Source: Hirsutella rhossiliensis
Taxonomy: Eukaryota > Ascomycota > Sordariomycetes > Hypocreales > Ophiocordycipitaceae
Reading direction: 5' to 3'
Assembly: GCF_020360975.1 (NCBI RefSeq)
Contig: NW_025408667.1
Coordinates: 496,001-560,000, forward strand
Length of the DNA stretch: 64,000 nt
The first letter of the stretch is position 1; each line of letters begins with the position of its first letter. Of this stretch, positions 11,023 through 23,043 are shown piece by piece. The notes under the pieces were generated by a model. It was not told the origin of the DNA. It did no database searches and saw only the letters and a program-made list of their open reading frames with translations. The position numbers and the translations under genes are program-made.

Positions 11023-11195
11023 ATAAGGGCTTTTACCTTATATAGGCCTAGACTAAGGTCTAGGCTAAGTCTATATATAAGTAGCCTCCGCGCTTATATA
11101 AGCTAGGCCTATACTTCTCTTCCTTTTCCCCCTTATAGATTATTAACCTTCTTTTAATAGACTATACTTAAGCTTATACCTTTACTTACTCTATA
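11023..11195. repeat. Right LTR of the small LTR element
   Basis: Direct repeat of 9325-9498. The copia-F sequence resumes directly after it (AAACCTAATAAATT, matching F1 near 25082 after allowing RIP changes). Confidence 0.7.
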
Positions 11196-11484
11196 GTTAA
11201 ACCTAATAAATTAAAATAAGTCCCCTTTAGACCTCTTAGTATAGCTAATATTAATAGATATTAATATACTATAGCTAGGTTAATAGCTTTACGTTTTTTA
11301 TTAGAATCTATATAGTCTATATATTATTATATTATATAGATAATAGGGTTAGAATTTATAGTTATAAAGATATAAGTAGCTAGCTAAGTAAAATCGCTTT
11401 TTTTAACTCTTTTAAAAGAGCTAGTAGCTCTACCTTTATACTTAAAGTTATAATAGTAGCTTACTTTAAAGCTCTCTATATAAT

Positions 11485-11971
11485 AGATCTATCGCGAAGG
11501 GTAGCTTAATTTCGTAGTTCTCGGAGATATCCCTTAGTACGAGGGACTAAGGAAGCTAAAAAACAGGTTTTAAGGAAGGAGCTAAAAAGAGGTATAGAGA
11601 GGAGGGTAGGGGTAAGAGGGGAAGTAGAAGTAGCGATAGCTTCCTATAAAGGTAGCGAGAGATAAGACGGATATACCGGTAACGGCTAGAAAGAAAGGGA
11701 AAAACCGGTAAAAAGCTTAGTAGTTAAAAGGATATTAGTATCTTCTTTAAGTAAGATCTTCTTTATTAATTAAGATACTAGATAGGTATAAAGAGGGGCG
11801 TTAAATAGAGGAAAGAAGGAGAATTAAGGCAATATAATAATTACTCCCTTACCTTTATTACTGCTCTAGTAAGAATTAAATCTCTCTACCCTACCTATCT
11901 AACCCCTTACTTTTAATTTTACCTTCGTGTATTTTATATATACTTCTTATATCTCTCTTTACGAGAAGATC
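11485..11971 (-). repeat. Solo LTR of copia F, inverted inside copia-F copy 2
   Basis: The 477-bp segment 11490-11966 is the reverse complement of the F1 LTR at 33240-33723, starting TATCGCGAAG and ending TTACGAGA. It is flanked by the perfect 5-bp TSD AGATC (11485-11489 and 11967-11971). The interrupted copia RNase H sequence continues on both sides. The full-length LTR here confirms where the F1 LTR ends. The strand is given relative to the plus-strand layout of the F1 LTR. Confidence 0.9.
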
Positions 11972-12686
11972 CTTTAAAAATATATATAATATACCCTTAT
12001 AAGCTCTTTTTATTTAAGGAATTATTTATAAAGGATAAATCGCTTAAATAAAGGAAGATTTCGGTAGCTAGTTTCCTTCCCTACCCTCCTAGGTATAGAC
12101 TATATAATCTTATTAAATAGAGATAAAGATAGCTCTATCTACTACTTCTTAATACCTAGGGCTAGGATTTTAGTTATACCTAGCTAGCTAAGAGACTATA
12201 AAAGAGATATTTAGTTTAGTAGAAATAGCTAAAAAAGATTTAAGGAGCCTACCTTCTATTAATATAAGTATTTCTCTTATTCCCTAGCTTAAAAGGATAG
12301 ATTAAGTAAAAGCTCTTTATTTAATATAAGTATAAAGGAAAGCTTTATATTAAGAGAATTAAAGAGGAATTTATAAGCGACCTTATTTATATAGGCATCC
12401 TAGGTAAGCTAGATAGTTTATTAAGACCTATTTTAAAGGATTTATATCCCTAAAAACTACTTTAGCTCCCTTAGCTTAGTTATCTTATACTTTTATTATA
12501 GGCCTTTTATAGCCTCCTTAGTAATTACTTCTTCCTCTTTTAAGTAAGCCTTAATAATATCGTCGATATAAAAGAAAACTATAATTTTACCCTTCTATAT
12601 TATATATAGTTCCTAAAGGACTTTCTTAAAGCCTAAGGCTTTAAAGGAACCTATTAAATACTCTTATTAAAGATAGGGTAATCTTT
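11967..12686 (-). pseudogene. Copia-F copy 2 reverse transcriptase fragment
   Basis: On the minus strand the RT active-site box reads FFYIDDII near 12548-12571, so both catalytic Asp codons (GAC GAT) survive although the surrounding frame is full of RIP stops. In F1 the same box is FFYVDNII. The copy is certainly dead, being split by two insertions and cut at 12687. Confidence 0.8.
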
Positions 12687-14700
12687 ATAGTTATTATAGG
12701 CTATACTTATAGAGGGCTAAGGTTATATTATAGCGACCGTACTAAGGTTAGGCTAAAGTAGACCTATATATAGGTAGAGCTCGACCTAAACTTAGGCTAA
12801 ATAGTACTTAAATATAAGTCGAGCTAAGGACTAAGGAATATAAATAACTAACGTAACTAAGATAGAGTTTTCCTTCTTTCTCCTTAGCTTTAAATAAATA
12901 ATTATTCGGCCCTATACTACTATACTAAGTATAGGCTAGCCCTTAATATATCTAAAGCTTCTTTTAGATAAGGGTATAAAGCTTAGAGAGAGATCGGACT
13001 TAAAGGATATAATATAGATATCCTAATAACTTAGAGGGGGGAGAATAGGCCTAAGGATAGCTAGGAGTAGCGATAGGAGGGCCCGACGCCTAGCTAATAA
13101 TAAAGTAAGCGATACTCTCGCTATAAGTAAGAGAGGTAGAGATAAGGTATTAAGTAATATAGAGCTAACTATAAATATAAGAACTAATTAGCTAAATTAA
13201 AAGGATATACTAAAGGATAAATAAACCGATAAGGATAGGTATATAGGAGGGGGCTAAGGGCGAGATAAGTAGTTTAATACCGCCCTTAAGGGTAATAAGG
13301 GGGGCAGCGACGTTATTAACTAAAGGGGGAATAGTAAGGAAGAATACTTATAGGAAGCCTCTCTTAAGCCTAGGAAGATTTAATAGGCAACGACGGTACT
13401 ATACCCTATAAGCACGATATATATAGGAAAAGTATAAGATTAATAAAGAATTCCTTTTAAGCTTAAGGAAAATCTTCTACCTTATCTATAACTACTTAAA
13501 CGCTAGGCTATAATAAACAGTCGCTATATACTATAGAATAAGGGTAGAGATAGGCTATAATTAAAAGGAATTCTTAAAGTACTTTAACTTAATTTACTTT
13601 AACGTAGATATCTAGTTACGCGCGGCGGCGGCGATCTAAATAATAAAATAAAAGGAGAGTTAAACGTTTATAGCGTTCTTCTTAAAGTTTAAGTAGAAAC
13701 TCTTTAAGGCTAGAGGGGGGTCCTAGCTATATAACGTTTAAATTATTTTCCTAGAGGAGGCTCTAGGAATCTAGCTCTATAAGGCGTTAGCTATAGTTAA
13801 CCTTCCTATATTAAGCTTTACCGCCTATACTAACTAAATTGCGTAAATAGCGGCTAAGCTAAAGAGGGTCTAGTAAATAAGATAACCCCCTTTAAACTAA
13901 AGGAAACTAATAGATATATACCCTTAAGAAAAGAAAGATAAAGATAGGGATACTATAATAGCTAGTATTAATACCCTAGATAAATAAAGAGAGGGATAGA
14001 GCTAGCTAGAGAATTAAACGTACTTTAACTATAGAGTTAAAGGATATATCGCGCTTTATTATAAGAAGAGGAGGTAGGAACCTTAGAGGGCGGGCGTAAT
14101 AAAGGAAGAGAAGGGCGCTAAGGATAATAACGACTTAGAAAAAAGGGAACCTTAGTATAAAGTTAGGCGCTAAAGGTAAAAGAGAAATAATAGGAAGCTT
14201 AGAAGTTAACGAGGAACTACCTTATACTAAGCCTAGTAATATTAAAAGTAAGTATTAATAGGAAGAAAGGACTTAATACGCTTATAAATACTAACTATAA
14301 ATACTATACTATAGTAAGCGAGAAGGTAATAATAAAGTTATAGATACCTCTTACTAATAAGAAGAGAATATAACTAAGGCTGTTTTTAAATAATACGCTA
14401 GCCTTATAAATAAAAGGAATTATAGTATTTAAGATAGATATTAAAAGCTATATAAAGTAGACTTTTAAACGGTAGTAGAATATTCTTATATCTTCTTAGC
14501 TAACCTTTTAAAACTAACCTTAAAATATATAAAAAGTATATATTTAGAACCGTCGTAAATAGTATATTACGCCCCCTTAAGTATAGCTTTATATAGCTAC
14601 TAGTAGGTATATAATATACTATTAAAGATTATAAATTAAGTAAGGTTCTCCTTTATATAAGTAGAAAACTCTTCCTTACCCTCGCTAACTAAGGGTATAT
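12687..14700 (+). pseudogene. Unidentified gag-like remnant with CCHC knuckle
   Basis: RIP-mutated sequence unrelated to the other elements in this window as far as I can see. A readable zinc knuckle lies at 14021-14062: Y-F-N-Y-R-V-K-G-Y-I-A-L-Y-Y, where every expected Cys or His codon of C-X2-C-X4-H-X4-C is now TAC or TAT, exactly what RIP does to TGC, TGT and CAT. A basic KKRR stretch follows. It could be a retrotransposon gag or ORF1 of a LINE; the family is not resolved. No LTRs were found. Confidence 0.45.
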
Positions 14701-15050
14701 ACCCCTTACTAATAGGACCTAGCTTAGACCTAACTTAGGACCCTAGCCTAGACCTAAGGAGGGCCCTTTTAACTTTAACCCCCCCTACCCCCCCCTTTAA
14801 CCTAAGGGTTAAAATAAGTACCTTAGAAGCTAGGGCCTACTTAAAAGAAGCTTTAAAAGGCTAACGCCTTTTAAGGACTTTAAAAGAAAGGCCTAGAACC
14901 TAAGACTAGGACCTAGAGGATATTAAGATAAAAGATAATACTTAGCTTATATTAAAGGCTAGCCTCTTTAAGCTTAGCCTAGCCCTACCTTAGGCTAGCT
15001 ACTTTTAGCTTAACTAGCCTTTAAAGTAAGTAAAGGGGTGAAGCTATTAG
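14701..15050. other. Non-coding, C-tract-containing stretch
   Basis: RIP-mutated sequence with C tracts (CCCCCCCTACCCCCCCC type, 14780-14805) and several CCTAGxCCTA motifs. I see no gene. It may be the 5' region of the LINE that follows. Confidence 0.3.
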
Positions 15051-16530
15051 TAGCCCTATGCCTTATATCTATCTAACCTATTTTTAATACTTATAGTAGA
15101 CTAGCCTAGCCCTAGCACCCTTCCTTGGGACTAGGCCTGGGGCTTTTTAATAGCCTTTAGGCCCTTAAGGAAGCCTAAAATTAAACCCTTTTATAAGACC
15201 CTTATAAAAGGGCTTAAAAGCAGCTATAAGGACCCTAGACCGCTAACAGCCCCTATAATAGCCCCTATACTAGCCTAAGGCCGCCTAGTAGCCTAAGGCT
15301 ACCTAAGGAAACCTTAAAGTAAGCTCGTAGGCTAAGGTTATTATAAAGAAGGCGCATAAGGCCTTAGCTAAGAGGAATATAAAAGAGGACCTTTAACTTA
15401 TTTTAAAGCTAAATAAAGAACCGCTAACGCTAACTATTAACCTTATTACTCTTTATAATAAGCTTAATAAAGCTATAAGGGAACTAGCTATATTAGCTCT
15501 ATTAACTTTAAATAAAAGTAATATAGTTATAATAATAAAGGCCTTATATATAGTAAAGAAGCTTTTAAAGTAGCGGGAGAAGTAGTCCTTATACCTTAAG
15601 AAGCTACCTATTAAATCGGCCGACCTTCCTACTAGCTAGACTAAGCTAATAGCTTAGAGCGTCCCTAACCTCTTAAAGACCCTTATCCTTAATATCTTTA
15701 CTATAAAAGCTAAATCCTTTAGCGGGATTAATATCCTAGGGAAGCCTAGGTAGCTAGGCACCCTAGGCTTAATATAAAAAGTAGGATCTATTATCTTTAT
15801 AGTTCCTTTAAAGGCTATAAGAGCTAAATACTAAAAAAAAAGCTTTTATATAATAGGTCTATAGATTTAAGTAAAGGCCTATAAGGAATATATTATATAT
15901 ATATAGTACTATAGGTACCTTTCCTTTAACTATAACCCTTAGACCTATTAATAGCTTATTAAGTATACCTTTTCCTTAAAAAAGCACTTAACTAAGGACT
16001 AGAACTACCCTAGCTATAAAGCTAGCTAAGGCTACTCTTACTTTAAGGTTTAATACTATAACTATAAGGGAGAGCACCTTATAACTAATAAGGTATAATA
16101 TAAAGTTTATAGAGAATAACTAATACTAATAGCCCCTTATACTTATAAGAATATAAGCCCTTAGGCCTCTAGGCTTAACTATAACCTATTAATATTATAG
16201 TATAATACTAATAGGTAGGAAATAGCTAACTTATTAATCTTAAAGTAGGCCTTAAAAATAAAAGTAGACCTTTTCTTATTATAAGAGCCTTACTTTTATA
16301 AGATCGATAATATCTATATTATTATATAGTATCTAGCCTATAATATTATAACCCTTTTCCCTTCTACTAACTTTCCTAAGCTTACTAAGAGGCTTAGGGT
16401 TATAGCTTATAAGAGGAAGAAAGCTTAAATAAAAGCTAGCCCTAGCTTTAACTTCTTTTATAATCTTAATATATAGGCTATAAAAGTAAAATATATTAAA
16501 CCGTTTACCCTTATTAACCTATTTTAATAG
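15051..16530 (+). mobile_element. Tad1-like LINE fragment (ORF1 and endonuclease)
   Basis: ORF1 is readable from about 15360 (an alpha-helical region with KLNKAIRELAILALLTLNKS near 15465-15525, then SGINILGKPRWLGT near 15720-15760). A cysteine-rich block at about 15960-16110 holds several degraded knuckles; the last reads YYNYKGEHL, from CYNCKGEHL. ORF2 begins an apurinic-type endonuclease with FLLQEPYFY near 16273-16300. The rest of ORF2 (RT) is absent, because unrelated repeat X takes over near 16530. Isolated unmutated bits (15120-15145) show that RIP was uneven. Confidence 0.65.
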
Positions 16531-16897
16531 GAATAAGGGTATATACTTAAAGTATATATAGTATATAGCTAAGGATTAATAAAGTAATTAACAGCGAAAT
16601 TATTTAATTATTAGTCCTATATATAGCTCTAAGGGTCTTAGGTTATTAATATAAGTCTTAAAGATTTCTTTACTTTATACCTCTTTATCTTTACTAAAGT
16701 TATATAATAAGTAGCCTTTACTTTAAAGGGAAAAATAAATATTTAAATTAACTATAATTAAGAAAGATATCTAATTAAATAATCCGCGCTTTTATAAAGC
16801 CTTTAAGTATACTTAGGGGGGGGTAAATAAGAAGCGCTAAGGGTCTTATCCCTTTAATAGGCTAATATCTATAAGGGTATAATCTTACCTATTAAAC
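16530..16897 (-). repeat. Repeat X, copy 1
   Basis: About 370 bp, the reverse complement of 56815-57175. Outside these limits the two loci differ, so X behaves as a discrete unit. It is AT-rich after RIP and has no recognisable protein. It could be a solo LTR, but I found no convincing TSD. Confidence 0.55.
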
Positions 16898-19800
16898 TCC
16901 TCCTTAGCGACTTTCTAACCTAAGATACTAATAGAAAAGGCGCAATAATAATAAGTAAAGGCTCTTATCCTAAGTATATAAGTAAGTAAATAAATAAACT
17001 ATTAATAGAACTTTTCTCCTTTACTATAATCCCTTCCCTTTATATTATTTATTCCTCCTTTTACCTATAAGCTATTTATTTAGCTCTTACCTATCTTTAC
17101 TCGCGTACTTCCTTTTTTAGATAATTATTTATTACCCCTTATATACGCTCCTAAGTATTCGCGCTTATTATTCTTAAGGGCGTTAAGGAAATAAAGTAGT
17201 TAGCGTCTTTACTAGTTTATAGCTTTAGGTATAGCTAGATTAAATAAGCTATAAAGTCTTATAGACTAATCGTTATTTCGTTACTAATAGTCTTATATAA
17301 ATATATAGAGTTATAGTTATTAATATCTTAGCGGTAGTTTTAATATATTCCTAAGTTTTTAACTTCTTTAACCTAGGTAGGTTTAAAGCTTAGTATAAAC
17401 CTTATAAGGACTATAGCTAGAAAGGCTATTATTATACTTTATTTCTAGGGAGTAATAGGGCGCGCTATAAGTATTACTAAAGTCTTTAGCCTTAGAGTAA
17501 TTAACCGAGCGCCTAGTAATTTCAGAGTCCTAAGGCGAGTTAATAGCCGCGCTATCTACCTTTCTTCCTTACTAGCTTCTTATTAAGTTATTAGTAAGGG
17601 TATAGTTATAAGTCTTTTACTCCTTTATATATATTAAGGAGTTATTAGTAGTAAGTAAGAAGTAGGCTTAATTAGCTATATATTTAAAAGGGAGAATAAA
17701 GGCATCGTTTTTCTATAAATAAAAGGACTAATAGGGGCGCTTAGCTCTCTCCTTTATAAACTCTAAGGTAGGGATCTTATCTTAAGGTTACTTAGGGAAA
17801 GGCTACTTAGTTTAAATAAGGAGCTTAATTTAGTTAACGCTTAATATAATAAAGGTCTAGGCCTATTCTTAATTCCTATTAGCGTAATTAGATAGTTAGG
17901 AGTCTTTTTAAGGAGGAGTTTTATAAAGAAACCGCGTATAGCTTAAGCGATTAGGTTAGGTTACTCTATAAAGGTAGCTAGTATAAATAGCTCTTTTCTT
18001 ACTCTCTTTACTATATAAGCTAGTTTTATATCTCTTTAAAGTAGTAGTTTCTATCCGCTAGGCCTATCTAAGAGGTTAACTACCTTTAAGACTTCTTAGA
18101 AGTCTTATTTTTCTTAATCTCCTAGGATAATATAGTTATATTAGTAAATCCGTTTATACCTAGGAATCCTTATAAAAAAGACTTTATTAAAAGTTATTAA
18201 ACCTTAATTAAATAGTATCCTTTATAGTTATTTAACCTTACTATTAAACTATTAAGAAACTCTATTACCTTATAATATCGCTTATATATAATTAAGTTCG
18301 TTCGCTATAATAGCTTAGATTCTATATACTAGCTTATTAATATAGCTTTTTATACTTATCCTCTTATCTAGCTTAAAGAAAGACTAATCTTAGTATAAGA
18401 TTTTATTTATTTATAGGGCTTCTTATATTACCTTATACCTTTACTTTAAAATTACTTTAACTTTTAAGTATTACTATTTAATTATCTTAAAGCGTAGCCT
18501 GACTATACCTTTAACCTAGTATTAAATTATTATTAAGGCTAAGTAGCTATATTCCTACCTTTCTTATTAAGTAGTATAAGGGACTAGTATATAAGTAAAG
18601 TTATAAGGAACTTAAAGAATATAAAGAAACTACTACTATACTTATAGGAATATATAGAGTCTAGTATACCGTTCCTTTTTCTAAGTATTAAAAATAACTA
18701 AGTTTCCTTCTTTATAGTCTTAAAAGAACGCTCCTTAATAGAGTCCCTTTTTATTTAGTTCTACTAAAAAGTTAATAACTTTAGTTATATACCTTTATTT
18801 ATATATAAAGCGACTAAAGTTAAAGGTAAGAGCGGTAAACTTAATTAAATACTCCTTATTATTTAAGTATTTATAGTACTTTATATATCTTATCTTTTAT
18901 ATCTTTAATAGGTTCCCTTTAATAGTTAGTATAAACTAATAATAAGTAAGGTAAGAGGTATACTATATTCTTAATACCTTTTATTAAGATCTTAATTATC
19001 GCGCTAAGGCTAAAGCTTATAGCTTATTATTTATTAATAGCTTTATAGAGAAAGTTATATATATCGACGATATACTCTTCTTAGTAAGCTTTATTCCTAG
19101 TAAATCTATTTATCTTTTTAACGCCTTTATATCTTATTTAAGCGTTTTTAAGGGTAATATCCCGCCGTTTAATAAGGCCCGTTAGTATTAAGTACTAATA
19201 ATCTCTATAAATATACTAAGGCGGTTACTTTTACTTATAAACGTCTTATTAGTCTTAGTCTATAAACCTTTCCTTATCTTTAGTATAGAAGCGCCCTTTA
19301 CTACCTTTTACTTTAACTTTACTATAGTAAGTAAGTAAAATAAAGCTCTTACTCTTAAATAGTAATACGCTAAAGAAAATAGCGGTATTCTTAGGGAGGT
19401 CTATAGCTAGGCCTAAGATACTATTTAAGTTTACTACTATATCTTAAGAAAGGGTAGATTAAGTAGGAGAGAGGGAAAAGTTAAGATTAAATAGTTAAAG
19501 TAAGTAGTTTTAAGTTATAACGCTAAGAGGCTAAGAGGGTTATATATATTTATATAAGAGTTATATTAATAGAGGAGATCGTTATAAGTAAGGAAGCGTA
19601 TAAAGTATATATATATATATAGATAGAAGAAGAAGGAAGGAAAAAGGAGGGTATAGTAAGAGGAATAAATAGTTATTAAAGCGTATAGTTATTAATTACT
19701 TTAGCTAGCCTTTATAGCGGTAAGGTCTTAAGCGTATTTAAGGGTTACGCTTAAATAGCTTCTTTTACTAGTTATCGATTAAGGAGCTATTTAATCTCTG

Positions 19801-20239
19801 CCCTTTTCTTCCCCTTTTTACTCTTTTTATTCCTTTTCTTCCTCTTCTCTTCTTTATCTTCTTTATTTCTCTACCCCGCTACCTCTTATCTTCTCCTTTT
19901 ATAACTACCTTTTCTTCCTTATTATATCTTATAAGACCGCTAAACTTAAAACTAAAGAGCTACTAAATATCGTTAACTTTTATTTAACTACTCTTTTATA
20001 ACTATCCTTTATTACTACTACTCTCCTTACTTAGAATTATTATACTAAGATCTTTCCTTTTTATATAAAGTACTTTTAAGTAATAACTATCTAACTTATT
20101 TAATCTCGCTTAGCTTATTTTGACCGTCTTCTTTTATAGATCTATAGTTATATTAAGACCTAGGTTTATAGTAGAAATAATATCGGTTACTAAGGGTTTT
20201 TAATTTATATAGAAATTGCTTTTTAGTTATAGGTTCTAT
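16898..20239. other. Unassigned RIP-mutated region, host of gypsy-D
   Basis: About 3.3 kb with no family I recognise and no ORF, continuing beyond gypsy-D at 37985. Read on the plus strand through stops there are tolerable coding-like stretches near 18760-19330 (for example FIEKVIYIDDILFLVSF), but nothing diagnostic. It contains no copy of the other repeats in the window. It may be an older transposon or duplicated host sequence. Confidence 0.4.
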
Positions 20240-20244
20240 TAAAA

Positions 20245-20694
20245 TATTACGACTACGGCTACTAGGCCGCTAACGGTCGACCGCGTTAAGCACGTAATAC
20301 GGTTTAACGGATAAATAGTCGGCACGACTATCTAATAAATATAGGAACGAGGGGATCGTAGAGATCTAAGTAATCTAGGATTAATAGGATTACTACGCTC
20401 TATGCGATCTAACGTTAGGGATTATAGCTAGGCCTATAATCTAAGGACAGTCTCTATAGGTATATATAGCCACCTACTTTTACTCCTTTAAATAAATAGC
20501 TCTCTAGCTTTTAATATAGATCTTTATTATAATTCTATCTTTAATTTTAATTACCTAGTTATAGTCTACGGTCTATAACCTCCGACTTATTACTAACGTA
20601 ATATACTTATTATTGCTTAGACCACGCCCTATTATATCTACTAATATAAACCCCTCGATAGGTTTATCCCTTAGGAATAACCCCGGTCGTTATA
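20245..20694 (+). repeat. 5' LTR of gypsy-D
   Basis: A 450-bp direct repeat of 37530-37979. It begins TATTACGAC and ends GTCGTTATA, imperfect terminal inverted repeats that would be TG...CA before RIP. It keeps slightly more CA/TG than the 3' copy. Confidence 0.9.
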
Positions 20695-20899
20695 CGTTAA
20701 AAGCTCTTATTTAGTATAATACCGCGTTACTCTAAGTAATATTATAACTATTAATATACCTATATAATAAGCTAGATTAACTAACTCTAGAGCTACTATA
20801 TCGCCTTAGGATATAATACGCGAGATTATTACCCTTTGATATAAAGTATAGTTACTTAGGAATAGAGGAGGTAACGGATAAGTTAGGGACCTTAAAGAA

Positions 20900-21740
20900 G
20901 CAGTTAAACTAAAATAGCTAGGACTATTCGACGGTACTTATAGCACGCTTCGAGACTTTCTTACTTAACTTAAGGCCTACTACTAGTTTTACCCTACTAA
21001 ACTCTTAGACCTAGTCGAAAAGGTACTTTAGGTAGGAAATTATTTATCTAGAATAGCACTCGCTTAGTTTAGACTTATTATAAGGGATTTTCTCGATAAC
21101 TAACTAGCGCGACGAGATAACGAGATAGATAAAGTCTTTATTAGTTTCTAAGGATTTAAAGAAGCTATTATAAAGGTATTTAGAATAACTAATAAGGAAT
21201 AAGAAGCCGAATAAAAACTTCGAGAACTCTAATAAAGGATCTTAGTATTAGATTATACTACGAAGTTCCGTTAAGTTACTTTAAAGCTTAATTAGGACGA
21301 CGAACCTCTTATATTACGATTCTATAATAGGCTTAAAGAAGAAGTTAAGGACGAGCTCTATAAGGAAAATCGACCTAATAACCTCTTAAACTATATTACT
21401 ATAGTAGTACGAATTAATAATAGATAGTATACGCGATGCTAAGAAAAGAAATAAGGAAGAGGAAACTAAAACCCTTCTTATAGGAATAACTTTAACTAAC
21501 GCGCTAACTATAAAAAGAAGCGCGAAACTCCTATTACCTACGCCTATATAACTAACCTAGGTAGGATAGATCTAAACGTAATATAGAAAAGCAAAGGAAA
21601 GTATTTTAACTATAGAAAACTTAGATATTACTCTAAAGAATATAGATAACCTTATAAGGAGAAGAAAACCTACTAGGTACTAGCCCTAGAAGGTAAGAAA
21701 TACCTAAACGCTATTAATAGATAGGAACTAAAGTATAAAC
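20900..21740 (+). pseudogene. Gypsy-D gag
   Basis: Begins with LFDGTYSTLRDFLT-like sequence near 20927 and runs through the capsid region to a knuckle at 21602-21643 (YFNYRKLRYYSKEY, expected CFNCRKLGHYSREC). All three Cys and the His codon of the C-X2-C-X4-H-X4-C motif are converted to TAT or TAC. Stops are TAA/TAG at Gln or Trp sites. Gag packages the RNA in this family; here it is dead. Confidence 0.8.
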
Positions 21741-22346
21741 TCCTTAGTTAAACTAAATACTATAATAATAAATATATAGTATACCTAAGCGATAAGAATA
21801 GTACTAGATAGTTCCTAAAGCTACTAAGGAAAACCCTTATAATAATATAATAAAGGGATCCTAAAATATAGAAATAAGTTAAATTTATAGAACTAGAATA
21901 CCCCTATCTTAAAGGAGTCTCCTTAGACTAAATTAGGAAAAACGGTAAACGATTCTAGGAAGATATATAAAATAAAAATTAATAATAATAATAGGCAGTC
22001 TATAAATAATATAATAAGGAAGATATAAATATAGCCCTTATACTTATAAAACTCGGATAATAACCTAAGGAGGAATAATAAAGTATCGATAATATAAGCT
22101 TTAAAGAATAAGAAATACTTAGAGAAATAGAAGATAAGAACGAACTTATACTACTACCCTTACTATTAAGGGAAAATACTACGATTAAAGAATACGCTCT
22201 ATACTTCGAAGAATTTAAAGAAATACTTAAAATTAGAACCTAATAAACACCTTAAATTCTTATAGAAAACTAATAAGCTATATTAATTCGATATTAACCG
22301 GTACTATATAAAGGAGACTATACTATAGCTATCGCTATAGTCGATA

Positions 22347-23043
22347 CCTTTTATAAGAATATACCCTTATATTCCTATTTTACTATTATAAAGAAATAAT
22401 AGGTATAGCGAGGCTTTATAAAATAAGCTAGTAAAAAGAGGCTCTATAATATAGTCTAAGGGAATAACCCTTAAAAGACAAAGACCTCTACTAGACATCT
22501 ATACCTTCCTCTAGGAATAGCGGGTTAGGATAAGCCTATCCTTATAAATAAAAATATATATAAAATGCATAAGTTAATTACGAGCAGAACGGATACCCTA
22601 TTGCCTATTTTAGCCTAGGGGTTCCGAAGATATCCGCGATACGAGAATAGGTAGGGCATAGAACATTCTAGTTAAATCCACTACTTATACTAGAACCTAT
22701 AGTCTTACGTTAACCATCATATAATTAGACCACCTACTAAGTTAGGAAGATATACTATAGATAGAGCTTTTAAGCACTATAGAATATACTAGAGCTAACT
22801 AATTAGTCTACTAGTAGGCGAGTAATAGTCATAAAAGACGAAGGATTTCCTAGGGTAGTAGATAAAATAAGTAAGTTCGTAAGTATCTTTGCAATACTAT
22901 TCTTTTAATATATTATTTAGCCTTATATATGCTCGTTATAAATTCCGGACGAAATCCTACCCTATACTCCTTCGACCGATCTTTCCGCTTACGTTATCGA
23001 TTACCCGATTCTACGCTTATTACTTATACCTTCTTATACCTTT
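22347..23043 (-). repeat. Solo LTR of family C (copy 3) with TSD CCTTT
   Basis: The 687-bp segment 22352-23038 is the reverse complement of the LTRs at 3796 and 6502, flanked by the perfect 5-bp TSD CCTTT (22347-22351, 23039-23043). It keeps visibly more CA and TG (for example around 22560-22700 and 22820-22870) than the gypsy-D sequence on both sides, so it is younger than the main RIP events that hit gypsy-D. Confidence 0.92.

Larger units (their letters stand above)
9325..11195. mobile_element. Small LTR element (about 1.87 kb) inserted in copia-F copy 2
   Basis: Direct repeats of about 174 bp at 9325-9498 and 11023-11195 (TATAAGGGCTTTTACC ... CTCTATA) bracket about 1.5 kb. Copia F1 homology stops at the left edge and resumes at the right edge, so this is an insertion. 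Candidate 5-bp TSDs are AAACT and AAACC, or AAAAC and TAAAC if the border is shifted by one; the exact border is ambiguous after RIP. I found no RT or integrase inside, so it is probably non-autonomous. Orientation is undecided. Confidence 0.7.
9130..12686 (-). mobile_element. Copia-F copy 2 fragment (RT-RNase H end), heavily RIP-mutated
   Basis: Collinear with the younger copia F1 at about 24885-26070 and of the same orientation, once the insertions at 9325-11195 and 11490-11966 are removed. It covers the 3' half of pol. At 12687 similarity to F1 stops abruptly in the RT region. Its level of RIP is far higher than in F1, so F1 is a later arrival of the same family. Confidence 0.85.
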
